Assembly: GCA_000435635.1 (NCBI GenBank)
Contig: FR882146.1
Location: 37,435-86,645, forward strand
From: Prevotella sp. CAG:1320
GTDB lineage: Bacteria > Bacteroidota > Bacteroidia > Bacteroidales > Bacteroidaceae
Length of the DNA: 49,211 bases
Direction: 5' to 3'
Each line of letters starts with the position of its first letter. Position 1 is the stretch's first letter. Positions 1-7,311 of this stretch are shown here, piece by piece. The position numbers were made by a program, and so were the translations under genes. The notes below the pieces were generated by a model. The model did no database searches. It saw nothing but the letters and a program-made list of their open reading frames with translations, and was not told the origin of the DNA.

Positions 1-1
1 G

Positions 2-568
2 GGAGTCCCCCCGCCCAAAGGGAAAGAGCTGGACTCCCTGGCCGACGACATCACATTCGGCGTGGCTCCCGCCTCCATATTGTTCTATCAGCTGGGCGTT
101 ATCAACTATCCCGATTTCCTGGAGCCGCTACGCAACATACTGCCTTTCTTCGCCTACCTCATGGCGGCCTTCTCGGCCTTGAGGCTGGCCAAGTTCAATC
201 TCGACGAGCGACAGACTACCACCTTCATCGGATTGCCCACCCCTGCCAACGCTTTGTTTTGGGGAGCTTTCGTGGTATGGGCACCATCATGGGCGGAGAA
301 CTATGCCTGGTCTGTGTGGGTTATGATGGCACTCATCCTGGTCAGCTGTTGGTTGCTGATATGCGAAGTACCCATGTTCGCCCTCAAGTTCAAGCACTGG
401 GGATGGAAAGGCAACGAACTGAAATATGGCTTCGCCGCGGTGTCGGTCGCCATCTTCCTGGCCTGCGTCATCGAGGAAAGCCTCCTGGGCTTGCTCATAG
501 GTTGGTGTCCTGTCATAGGCCTCTACGTGGCCATCTCCGTGTTCACCTACTTGCGCCAGAAGAAATAG
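2..568 (+). CDS. pssA: CDP-diacylglycerol--serine O-phosphatidyltransferase, C-terminal part
   Basis: This is a membrane enzyme of phospholipid synthesis that joins CDP-diacylglycerol to serine to make phosphatidylserine. The reading frame is open from base 2, so the true start lies upstream of the window. The visible sequence opens with KELDSLADDITFGVAPAS, which matches the end of the CDP-alcohol phosphotransferase signature and the conserved DSLAD-FGVAPA segment of PssA. Several hydrophobic membrane segments follow, with a short charged tail ending KK. About 188 residues are present and the N-terminal part of the catalytic motif is missing. Identification is confident. Confidence 0.88.
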   Translation, partial: GVPPPKGKELDSLADDITFGVAPASILFYQLGVINYPDFLEPLRNILPFFAYLMAAFSALRLAKFNLDERQTTTFIGLPTPANALFWGAFVVWAPSWAENYAWSVWVMMALILVSCWLLICEVPMFALKFKHWGWKGNELKYGFAAVSVAIFLACVIEESLLGLLIGWCPVIGLYVAISVFTYLRQKK

Positions 569-667
569 CAAACCCACGAGCCTCACGCGCGCATATTATT
601 AATAAGGTATACAAGGGAACCTTTTTTCGCTCTCTTGCGGATAAACCCACTTCTTTGCGGTGCCCGA

Positions 668-754
668 AGTGCTCTATAGAGCACTAGTCATGGTTTCTAT
701 AGAGCACTTCCGCTCATTTCTATAGATCACTTCACCTCACTTCTATAGTTCACT
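668..754. repeat. Array A: four 23-nt-spaced palindromic copies around ctatag
   Basis: The word ctatag recurs at 674, 697, 720 and 743, exactly 23 nt apart each time. Copy 1 is a perfect 18-nt palindrome at 668-685 (agtgctctatagagcact). Copies 2-4 (691-708, 714-731, 737-754) keep the centre and the right half-site CACT, while the left half has drifted. The array lies 99 bp after the pssA stop, in a gene-free stretch from 569 to 1121. Architecture is seen directly; function is unknown. Confidence 0.85.
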
Positions 755-837
755 TGGAGAGGCTTCAGTAGAGGGAAAACGCATTCACTTCGGGAGACTT
801 TTGCAACGCATGAAGAAGACCCGATCAAGGCTTGTCC

Positions 838-920
838 AAAACAAGTTATTTTGCCCTTCAATTCAACTTATTTTGCTCGCGAAAACAAGTTGTTTTCATC
901 AGCAAAATAAGTTGTTTTGG
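838..920. repeat. Array B: four 22-nt-spaced copies of an aaaacaagttgtttt-type palindrome
   Basis: The cores aagttatttt (843), aacttatttt (865), aagttgtttt (887) and aagttgtttt (909) are spaced 22 nt apart. Each sits in a partly palindromic word rich in aaaaca/tgtttt, with 6-8 nt of unrelated sequence between copies. It shares the intergenic space 569-1121 with array A; no gene is visible there. The same word reappears in array C some 15 kb away. Confidence 0.85.
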
Positions 921-1087
921 AATACGCATGAGCGCAAGGTGCGGAAGATCTTTTGCTAGTCGAGACGTGAGAAAACAATCATGAGACCACGAGCTGTTTG
1001 CATAGTCTACTTATCATGAAATGACGTAAATAACAGTTTTTCATTAAAGCATATTTAAAATCATGTCAAATTCTTGTGGAAAAAATG

Positions 1088-1095
1088 TATCTTTG
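1088..1095 (+). promoter_or_regulatory. Bacteroidetes -7 box upstream of the restriction-modification cassette
   Basis: TATCTTTG fits the TAnnTTTG -7 consensus of the Bacteroidetes primary sigma factor. It lies 26 nt before the nuclease ATG. No TTTG is seen at the expected distance upstream, so this rests on the -7 box alone. Confidence 0.5.
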
Positions 1096-1121
1096 CAACA
1101 TGGATTTAAAAATATGTGATA

Positions 1122-1838
1122 ATGGCCATTACAGAAAAGCAGAAAAAAGCAATCATTGAAAGTGGTAAGGATTACTTTCGCTCTTCAATAATACCAAACC
1201 ATATCAGAAATCTCCAAAAACTGCGCTTGAAGGATTTTGATGTTAATCCTTTCCTCATCAACTACTTATCGGCTTTTCTATGTGGTGACACTACACCGCG
1301 CTCCATGGCAAAGGCTCTTGTCTACCCACGTATCTTAGGGACAAGCGTTAACACCAGCTTCGGACAGAACATCCAAATATTCATTTCCCAGCTTGCGCAA
1401 ATCGCGGGTTGTGCTTCTGGCATCGAGGGAATAGATATAGAGTTTATCGACGCACTTGACGGCAGAAAGAAATACTGCCAATGCAAAGCTGGCCCGCAAA
1501 CAATCAACAAAGATGATGTGGATACTATCTTGGGACACTTTAAACGTCTCATAGGCAAGGCACGTCTTGACAGGATTGCATTGCAAATGGACGACATGAT
1601 TGTGGGCGTTTTGTATGGCGAAAGGATTTCAGCTAATTACAAAACCATAGCGACCACTTATCCTGTATATTGCGGTGCCGAGTTCTGGGAACATATCACA
1701 GGAGACAAGATATTCTATTACCAACTTGCCAAAGCTTTTGGAGATGTGGTAGAAGAAGATGGAATAGACGGAAGTGCCCTCATCATGCAAAAGGTAGAGG
1801 ACATCGCAAAAGAAATAACAGAGAAAGGTGGTCTATAA
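1122..1838 (+). CDS. PmeII-family type II restriction endonuclease
   Basis: The product is a predicted type II nuclease of 238 residues that would cut unmodified DNA. It resembles the PmeII family along its whole length as I remember it, for example in NPFLINYL (about 42-49), ALVYPRILGTS (65-75) and IDIEFIDALDGRKKYCQCKAGP (104-125, two overlapping pieces). The last region looks like the PD-(D/E)xK core, with the acidic pair near 105-110 and the lysine in CQCK, where Q stands at the usual acidic position. ATG at 1122 is chosen over an in-frame GTG at 1116. It ends 4 nt before the partner methyltransferase. The cassette is visibly AT-richer than its neighbours, which suggests transfer. The target site cannot be read from the sequence. 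Confidence 0.75.
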   Translation: MAITEKQKKAIIESGKDYFRSSIIPNHIRNLQKLRLKDFDVNPFLINYLSAFLCGDTTPRSMAKALVYPRILGTSVNTSFGQNIQIFISQLAQIAGCASGIEGIDIEFIDALDGRKKYCQCKAGPQTINKDDVDTILGHFKRLIGKARLDRIALQMDDMIVGVLYGERISANYKTIATTYPVYCGAEFWEHITGDKIFYYQLAKAFGDVVEEDGIDGSALIMQKVEDIAKEITEKGGL

Positions 1839-1842
1839 AAAT

Positions 1843-3651
1843 ATGCGGTTCATATCAGAAAACAACTTTGCCGCTTTGGTTGGCGCTTCTAACGCGACTG
1901 TCAAGAAATGGGCGGAAAACGGCATCTATCCTTCGCGCTCAGAAAACGGTACAAGAGGTTTTTACCTTGAGGAACTAGAGGACGTTCCCGAGGTGAAGGA
2001 GATGCTGCATAGCCGTTGGGGTGATGAGCTGAACACACAGCCACTTCGCCCCTATACTTCCGTAGAGCTATTCGCGGGTGGCGGTGGCCTTGCCCTTGGA
2101 CTGTCCTTGGCAGGCTTCACCCATGTATTGCTCAACGAGTTCGACAAGTCCGCATGCAATACGCTCCGCATGAACCGCCCGGAATGGAACATCATAGAAG
2201 GCGATGTCCGCCATGTTGACTTCACCCCGCTCCGTGACAAGGTTGATTTCTTATCGGGAGGGTTTCCCTGCCAGGCTTTCTCGTATGCAGGTAAACAAGG
2301 AGGGTTCAACGATACACGGGGTACGCTTTTCTTTGAACTGGCAAGAGCCGTGAACGAAATCCGCCCGAAGGTGTTCATGGGCGAGAATGTCAAGGGATTG
2401 ACCTCTCATGACAATGGACGCACTTTCAACACCATCAAAAACACTATCGCGGAATTAGGCTATACCCTTGTGGAACCTCGAGTGCTAAAAGCCATCATGT
2501 ATCAAGTGCCACAAAAACGCGAGCGGCTTGTCTTGATTGCCATCCGCAATGATCTGGCCGGAAAAGTGTGTTTCCACTGGCCTTCGCCATATACACGAGT
2601 GCTTACACTGAGGGACGCTTTCTACAAAAGCGCAATATACGACACTGACGTGCCACCATCAGAGGGAGCGAAATATCCGCCAAAAAAACAAAAAGTACTC
2701 GAATTGGTTCCACAAGGTGGCGACTGGCGCAACCTCCCGGAAGACGTGGCCAAGGAATACATGGGTGGCAGCTGGCTGTTAGGGGGTGGCAAGACAGGAA
2801 TGGCACGCCGTTTATCCCTTGACGAGCCCTCACTGACCCTTACCTGCTCTCCTTGCCAAAAGCAGACAGAACGTTGTCATCCGCTGGAAACACGCCCTTT
2901 GAGCGTAAGAGAGTACGCAAGGATCCAAACATTCCCTGATAGTTGGCTGTTCGCTGGGACAATGGGCGACAAATACAAACAAATAGGAAATGCTGTGCCC
3001 GTAAATCTCGCATGGGCTATAGGACGTTCATTGATTCGGTTATTCAATGACATACAAACCGCAGAACCAACCGAGACACAGGACTGCTCAGAAGCCGTGG
3101 CGCAAGTTAAGGCCCGTCTAAAAGCAGACGATAACAAAAAGGTAATCAGCGCGAAAATCGAGAAAATGAAGAAAGATGACACCAAAATCAAACAATTGAA
3201 CTTTCTCGACTTACTTACTGAACTTCCCGATGGAATCATTCCAGGTTTGGCAAGAGAGCCGCAAGCAACAGGGTATGGGGATCTACCACATGTGGATAAG
3301 AACAAGAATGTGCTTGTTTGTCTCGTAAAGAAAGACAATGAGAGTCAGTATCTTGATAAAAGCGCAACAATTTATTACACTGGCAAGAAATTCCCGTCCA
3401 CCGTGGAACTGGATAAATTATGTTACTTCATTCCTTATCTAAGCGGGCAAGGAATACGTGATCTCTACAGAATCAAGGTAGCTCGTGTTGGGACAAGGAA
3501 AGAAGGACAAGCCGGGAACAACGCGAATGATTACAGATTGATTTTTGAGATAGAATACATCAAACAACTGTTTCCTGATTACAAACATCTACCGTTAGAA
3601 ATCTGGCATACGTATACTGACACCATATTGAAAAAAATAAGTAATCTATAA
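1843..3651 (+). CDS. DNA (cytosine-5) methyltransferase with extra N- and C-terminal domains
   Basis: This is the modification half of the cassette and should methylate cytosine in the site cut by the nuclease. C5-methyltransferase motifs occur in order: FAGGGGLALG (motif I, about 77-86), GGFPCQAFS (motif IV, catalytic Cys near 143), ENVKGL (VI, 181-186), QKRERL (VIII, 224-229), target-recognition region about 235-350, and GNAVPV (X, 382-387). Residues 1-55 look like a MerR-type winged helix (ATVKKWAENGIYPSR, RGFYLEELEDV). Residues about 400-602 form a further domain with YYTGKKFPSTVELDKLCYF that I cannot name. At 602 residues it is much longer than a plain enzyme. ATG 1843 is preferred to GTG 1828, which overlaps the nuclease stop. 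Confidence 0.88.
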   Translation: MRFISENNFAALVGASNATVKKWAENGIYPSRSENGTRGFYLEELEDVPEVKEMLHSRWGDELNTQPLRPYTSVELFAGGGGLALGLSLAGFTHVLLNEFDKSACNTLRMNRPEWNIIEGDVRHVDFTPLRDKVDFLSGGFPCQAFSYAGKQGGFNDTRGTLFFELARAVNEIRPKVFMGENVKGLTSHDNGRTFNTIKNTIAELGYTLVEPRVLKAIMYQVPQKRERLVLIAIRNDLAGKVCFHWPSPYTRVLTLRDAFYKSAIYDTDVPPSEGAKYPPKKQKVLELVPQGGDWRNLPEDVAKEYMGGSWLLGGGKTGMARRLSLDEPSLTLTCSPCQKQTERCHPLETRPLSVREYARIQTFPDSWLFAGTMGDKYKQIGNAVPVNLAWAIGRSLIRLFNDIQTAEPTETQDCSEAVAQVKARLKADDNKKVISAKIEKMKKDDTKIKQLNFLDLLTELPDGIIPGLAREPQATGYGDLPHVDKNKNVLVCLVKKDNESQYLDKSATIYYTGKKFPSTVELDKLCYFIPYLSGQGIRDLYRIKVARVGTRKEGQAGNNANDYRLIFEIEYIKQLFPDYKHLPLEIWHTYTDTILKKISNL

Positions 3652-3652
3652 A

Positions 3653-3677
3653 AGTGAGCAATGGCTTCTTGCTCGCT
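3653..3677 (+). terminator. Hairpin after the methyltransferase
   Basis: The arms agtgagcaa and ttgctcgct pair over nine positions with one G-T wobble and a 7-nt loop, starting just after the stop codon. No clear T-run follows, so it is only a weak terminator candidate. Confidence 0.4.
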
Positions 3678-3745
3678 TCCGTTCATGGTGAAGTCGCCTG
3701 AATGCTGAATGTGTCATGCATATTGCTGTAAATTTCATTAGGCAA

Positions 3746-4309
3746 TCACTTTATTTGCGCCCTGATCCGGCTCAAGCTGGCCTGCGTGATGCCTAAATAG
3801 GTGGCGATGCTTCCCAAGGGCAACCGCTGCAACAAGTCGGGCTCTTTCTCCAGCAACTCTTTGTAGCGTTCCGAGGCGATGGCGGACAGCATGGAAATAA
3901 GCCGTTCCTCGGTGGCAAGCAATTCCATCTCCGCGTATCGCCGCCCCCAATTGGCGATGTGCAAATCTTCCGCGAACAACTCTTTCAGCATTTTCCTTTC
4001 CAATACATACAAGGCTGAGTCTTCCATCAACTCCATTGTCTCGTATCCTGGCTCGTCGTTCACGTAGCCTTTCATGGAAACAAGGGTCGCCCCCTCCTTG
4101 CCCACCCAGAAAGTGATTTCCTTTCCGTCCACCAAAGTATAGGCGCGGACAATGCCTTTCTTGATGAAAAAGATGTCCTTCTCCACCTTGCCGCTTTCCA
4201 ACACGCGGAATCCCTTGGGGTAGAATACTTCCGCCAGGCATTGGCGCAACTTGTCCAAAGACGCGTCCGGCATGGCATACCGTTGGTTGATGATTTCCCT
4301 TATGTCCAT
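3746..4309 (-). CDS. Crp/Fnr-family transcription regulator
   Basis: The 187-residue protein has a cyclic-nucleotide-binding-type beta-roll in its first ~115 residues (VFYPKGFRVLESGKVEKDIFFIKKG is the typical strand-turn region, about 28-52) and a C-terminal winged helix in which LGSIATYLGITQASLSRIR (about 166-184) is the recognition region. No cysteine cluster is visible, so it is not an Fe-S Fnr. It is divergent from the SMR/MFS efflux pair and shares a 160-bp control region with it, so it most likely controls that pair and itself. The effector is unknown. Confidence 0.85.
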   Translation of the reverse strand: MDIREIINQRYAMPDASLDKLRQCLAEVFYPKGFRVLESGKVEKDIFFIKKGIVRAYTLVDGKEITFWVGKEGATLVSMKGYVNDEPGYETMELMEDSALYVLERKMLKELFAEDLHIANWGRRYAEMELLATEERLISMLSAIASERYKELLEKEPDLLQRLPLGSIATYLGITQASLSRIRAQIK

Positions 4310-4332
4310 AGCTCATTGCTGTTTTCGGTGTG

Positions 4333-4340
4333 CAAAATTA
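4333..4340 (-). promoter_or_regulatory. -7 box for the Crp/Fnr regulator
   Basis: Read on the minus strand this is TAATTTTG, matching TAnnTTTG, 23 nt before the regulator ATG. No clear -33 box was found. Confidence 0.5.
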
Positions 4341-4382
4341 CGAAATAGCACACAGAAACGGGAACAGACGGCTGTTTTTTAT

Positions 4383-4415
4383 CAAATGCAAAATCAGTTT
4401 TTGCCAAATGCAAAA
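4383..4415. promoter_or_regulatory. Direct repeats caaatgcaaaa in the regulator/efflux control region
   Basis: The 11-mer caaatgcaaaa occurs at 4383-4393 and again at 4405-4415, 22 nt apart (about two helical turns), upstream of the -7 box TACCTTTG at 4437-4444 that precedes the SMR gene. The position fits an operator for the divergent Crp/Fnr protein. This is inference from location and repetition. Confidence 0.4.
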
Positions 4416-4436
4416 AGCCGTTAGGAATTAATTGTT

Positions 4437-4444
4437 TACCTTTG
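4437..4444 (+). promoter_or_regulatory. -7 box for the SMR/MFS pair
   Basis: TACCTTTG matches TAnnTTTG, 25 nt before the SMR ATG. The upstream -33 region is not a good match, which would suit a regulated promoter. Confidence 0.45.
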
Positions 4445-4469
4445 CGCCCGAGTTTTGAAAGCAGTATGT

Positions 4470-4796
4470 ATGAATTGGATTATTTTATTGTTCGCGGGAC
4501 TGTTTGAGGTATGCCTTACTTTCTGCTTGGGGAAAACGAAAGCGGCTTCGGGAGTGGCATTTTATTTGTGGGGAGGCGGCTTCCTGGCCTCCACCATACT
4601 GAGCATGACTTTGCTCGCCAAAGCGGTGCAGACGCTGCCACTGGGAACGGCATACGCCATTTGGACGGGCATCGGGGCGGTCGGCACGGTCTTGATTGGG
4701 ATATTCGTTTTCAAGGAGCCCGCCACTCCCATTCGGCTTTTCTTCTTGTTCACGCTCATCGCTTCCCTGATAGGGTTGAAAATCGTGTCTTATTAA
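4470..4796 (+). CDS. Small multidrug resistance (SMR) family transporter, SugE/Gdx-like
   Basis: The 108-residue protein has four hydrophobic segments and acts as a dimeric proton-coupled exporter in the inner membrane. The first helix is NWIILLFAGLFEVCLTFCLG, with the family-essential glutamate in GLFEV at about residue 13. GTAYAIWTGIGAVGT (about 57-71) is the classic SMR loop-helix signature and is close to the SugE/Gdx (guanidinium exporter) branch. ATG 4470 gives the standard length; an upstream in-frame TTG at 4455 would add five residues. It is followed 15 nt later by an MFS gene, probably in one transcript. Confidence 0.85.
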   Translation: MNWIILLFAGLFEVCLTFCLGKTKAASGVAFYLWGGGFLASTILSMTLLAKAVQTLPLGTAYAIWTGIGAVGTVLIGIFVFKEPATPIRLFFLFTLIASLIGLKIVSY

Positions 4797-4811
4797 GAAA
4801 GGCGGCGAAAA

Positions 4812-5996
4812 ATGAAGTATGAATTAAGGGAGAACCAAGGCATTCCGGCACCTCTGCTGGCGCTGATGGCGGTAGCCACCGGGCTTTCCGTCGCCAACTG
4901 CTATTATAACCAACCTTTGTTGAGCAGCATGGCAAAGGATTTCGCGGTAAGCGATTTCTCGGCCAGCATGGTGGCAACGCTGACGCCGATAGGTTATATG
5001 CTGGGGCTGGTGTTTGTCATTCCGCTGGGCGATTTGCTTCCGCGGAAGAGACTGATATTAATCAATTACCTCATTTCCGCGTGCGCCTTGCTCGCCATAG
5101 CCCTTGCCCCTAATATCTATTGGGTGTGGGGCGCGTCCTTGCTCGCTGGTGCTTCTTCGGTGATGCCGCAATTCTTCATCCCGCTGGTGTCGTATAATTC
5201 AACCCCAAACCACAAGGTGCGCAATGTGGGCATCATACAGGCCTGCCTGCTTATAGGCATTCTTGGCTCACGAGTTGTCAGCGGGCTGTTGGCGGATGTA
5301 TGGGGATGGCGTTCCGTCTATTGGGTGGCTTGCGTCCTTATGCTTGGATGTTTTTTGGCGATTCACAAGATGTTTCCCGCGTTGCCGAAGAGTTCGCTGG
5401 GCAATTACAGGAGCTTGATGAAGTCCTTGTCGCGCCTGTTTCTCAAATATCCATACTTGCGCATCGCTTCGCTGAGGGCGGCCTTGGCGTATGGCTCGTT
5501 TTTCGCCTTGTGGAGTTGCTTGGCTTTCCGGATGAAGCAGGCTCCTTTCTTCGCGAGTGACGACATTATCGGGGCTCTCGGCTTGTGCGGGCTGGCGGGC
5601 GCGTCCACGGTGGTCTTCATCAGCGGCTATATCCGGAAGTATGGCGCAAGGTTTTTCTCCCTTGCCGGAGGATGCGTGATACTGGCCGCATGGCTGTTGG
5701 CTTTTTGGGGAGACGGCAGTTACCTCTGGTTGATCATCGCTATCTTGCTGATTGACGCTGGCATGCAAAGCGTCCACTTGGCAAACCAAACCAGCGTGGT
5801 TGCCCTCGATGAATCGGCCATCAACCGGGTCAACACCGTGTATATGACTATTTACTTCTTGGGCGGTTCCGCGGGCACATTTGTCTCTGGCCTTTCTTGG
5901 CAACATTTCGGTTGGACTGGCGTGGTGGGAGCTGGAATCGCTTTTGCCGTGGCTTCGCTGCTTGTCAATTGCGTCAAGCTGAAGTGTCACTTTTGA
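4812..5996 (+). CDS. MFS transporter (drug/metabolite exporter type)
   Basis: The 394-residue protein has about twelve hydrophobic segments and the N-terminal NCYYNQPLL motif of the YgaY/CynX-like MFS group. The loop between helices 2 and 3 carries GDLLPRKRL, the usual MFS GDxxGRR-type motif. It lies 15 nt behind the SMR gene and probably forms a two-exporter operon under the divergent Crp/Fnr protein. Its stop overlaps the 3' end of the convergent AraC gene by 10 nt. The substrate is not deducible. Confidence 0.85.
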   Translation: MKYELRENQGIPAPLLALMAVATGLSVANCYYNQPLLSSMAKDFAVSDFSASMVATLTPIGYMLGLVFVIPLGDLLPRKRLILINYLISACALLAIALAPNIYWVWGASLLAGASSVMPQFFIPLVSYNSTPNHKVRNVGIIQACLLIGILGSRVVSGLLADVWGWRSVYWVACVLMLGCFLAIHKMFPALPKSSLGNYRSLMKSLSRLFLKYPYLRIASLRAALAYGSFFALWSCLAFRMKQAPFFASDDIIGALGLCGLAGASTVVFISGYIRKYGARFFSLAGGCVILAAWLLAFWGDGSYLWLIIAILLIDAGMQSVHLANQTSVVALDESAINRVNTVYMTIYFLGGSAGTFVSGLSWQHFGWTGVVGAGIAFAVASLLVNCVKLKCHF

Positions 5997-6885
5997 AGGC
6001 TTTTGCAATATTCTGAAGGTGTCATCCCAGTCTGTTGCTTGAACATGCGAGTGAAGTGTTGCGGATAGTCGAAGCCCAATCCGTATGCCACTTGACTGAC
6101 GGGGGTGCCTGAGGCCAGTTCATTTTTTGCCAACTGCAACACATGCCGGTAAATGTAATTACGGGCATTGTCGCCAGTCGTCTTTCTTATGAGGTCTCCG
6201 AAATAGTTGGGTGACAGGCAAAGATGGTCTGCACAGTATTGCACGGAAGGCAATCCATCGGACAATTGCCGCTCTTGGTCAAAATAATCGTTGAGCAAAG
6301 CGTCGAAACGTTTCAGTAAGTCTATGTTGTCCATTTTCCGGGTGACAAACTGGCGGTCGTAAAAGCGCATGCAATAATTCAGCAACAGGCTGATGTATTC
6401 CGTCAGGATGCGGTTCTGGAAAACGTCGTGTTTGTTATCCAGCTCGTGTTGTATCTGGCGCAGAAGCGACACAAAAACATCATACTCCTCATCCATTAGG
6501 TGTAACGCCTCATTGACACTATAAGCGAAAAACGTATATTCACGGATGGACTTTGCCAGAGGCGTTCCGTGCAACAGGTCGGGATGGAACAGCAGCGACC
6601 ATCCATCGAGTTGTATCAATTCTCCCTTGTCCTCCGTGCCGCCTATCTGTCCAGGAGCCACGCAAATCAGTGTTCCGCTACGATAGTCATACCGCCCCAG
6701 CCATACGTCAGGTCTGCCGAAAGGCGGTTGTGCAAGAACAGCCCGTACACCTCGTAATTGTTCACGCTGGGGCGAATGGGGGAAATGGCGGCATAGTCAA
6801 TGACGCTGACCAGGGGATGCCTGCTTTTCACTCCATAGTACCGTTCGTAATCACCCACGCTCTTTACTTTCAAGATATTAGCCAT
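5987..6885 (-). pseudogene. AraC-family regulator broken by a one-base frameshift
   Basis: Two adjacent minus-strand frames make one AraC regulator. The first (6667-6885) gives the N-terminal sensor start MANILKVKSVGDYERYYGV and ends ...TYGWGG then an out-of-frame tail. The second (continuing to 5987) resumes as GRYDYRSGTLICVAPGQ, where cupin-type AraC sensors of this family normally continue, and ends with the two-helix DNA-binding domain (LSPNYFGDLIRKTTG, VAYGLGFDYPQHFTRMFKQ). The junction is at about 6697-6705 in a G-rich tract; one base appears lost there. It could be a true inactivation, a sequencing error, or less likely a programmed -1 shift. It is the natural regulator for the redox cluster that follows on the plus strand. 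Confidence 0.85.
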
Positions 6886-7028
6886 AATTATCTACATATT
6901 TTGACAGACAGATGCAAAGATATGATTTTTCCGCAATTACGCAAACTCTTCTCCTGGGAAATATGCTAAATCAGTAAAAGCGGTAAGTATGTCTTGTATG
7001 CCGGTAAGCCTTTTTCGGAAGAACAGCC

Positions 7029-7036
7029 TATTTTTG
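7029..7036 (+). promoter_or_regulatory. -7 box for the redox/hydrolase cluster
   Basis: TATTTTTG matches TAnnTTTG, 20 nt before the ATG of the small protein. No good -33 box is present, consistent with activator dependence. Confidence 0.45.
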
Positions 7037-7055
7037 CATCATCAAACAAAACATC

Positions 7056-7280
7056 ATGGACAAACAACTTATTCCTGACAGTTTTTACCAAGACGAAGTG
7101 GTCGGCCTTCTTGCCAACCGCTATCACACAGACCCGAAGAGCATCGTGCGTTCTTTTCTGGCTCAATCGGATTGCCAGACGGCAACTGGCACCGAGCCGC
7201 CAAAGGCTATCCTGGAAGAGAATGAAATGCAGATATTAAAAGATTTGTTGAAGTATACAAGCAAACAGAATTGCGAATAG
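7056..7280 (+). CDS. Small uncharacterised protein, 74 residues
   Basis: I do not recognise a named family. The protein is soluble, mixed helical and acidic at the end, starting MDKQLIPDSFYQDEVVGLLA and containing a HTDPKSIVRSFLAQ helix. It has no signal peptide or membrane segment. It is the first gene after the -7 box and is followed 31 nt later by the flavodoxin-reductase gene, so it is probably the leading gene of that operon. A comparable small gene next to flavodoxin/aldo-keto reductase clusters in other Bacteroidales is my recollection, not something shown here. Confidence 0.65.
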   Translation: MDKQLIPDSFYQDEVVGLLANRYHTDPKSIVRSFLAQSDCQTATGTEPPKAILEENEMQILKDLLKYTSKQNCE

Positions 7281-7311
7281 ACAGAACAGAACCATAAAAA
7301 CAGATAGCGAT

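Noticed and set aside
6690..6710. Programmed -1 frameshift in the AraC regulator
   Set aside because: No classical slippery heptamer or downstream structure was recognised; mutation or sequencing error is simpler.
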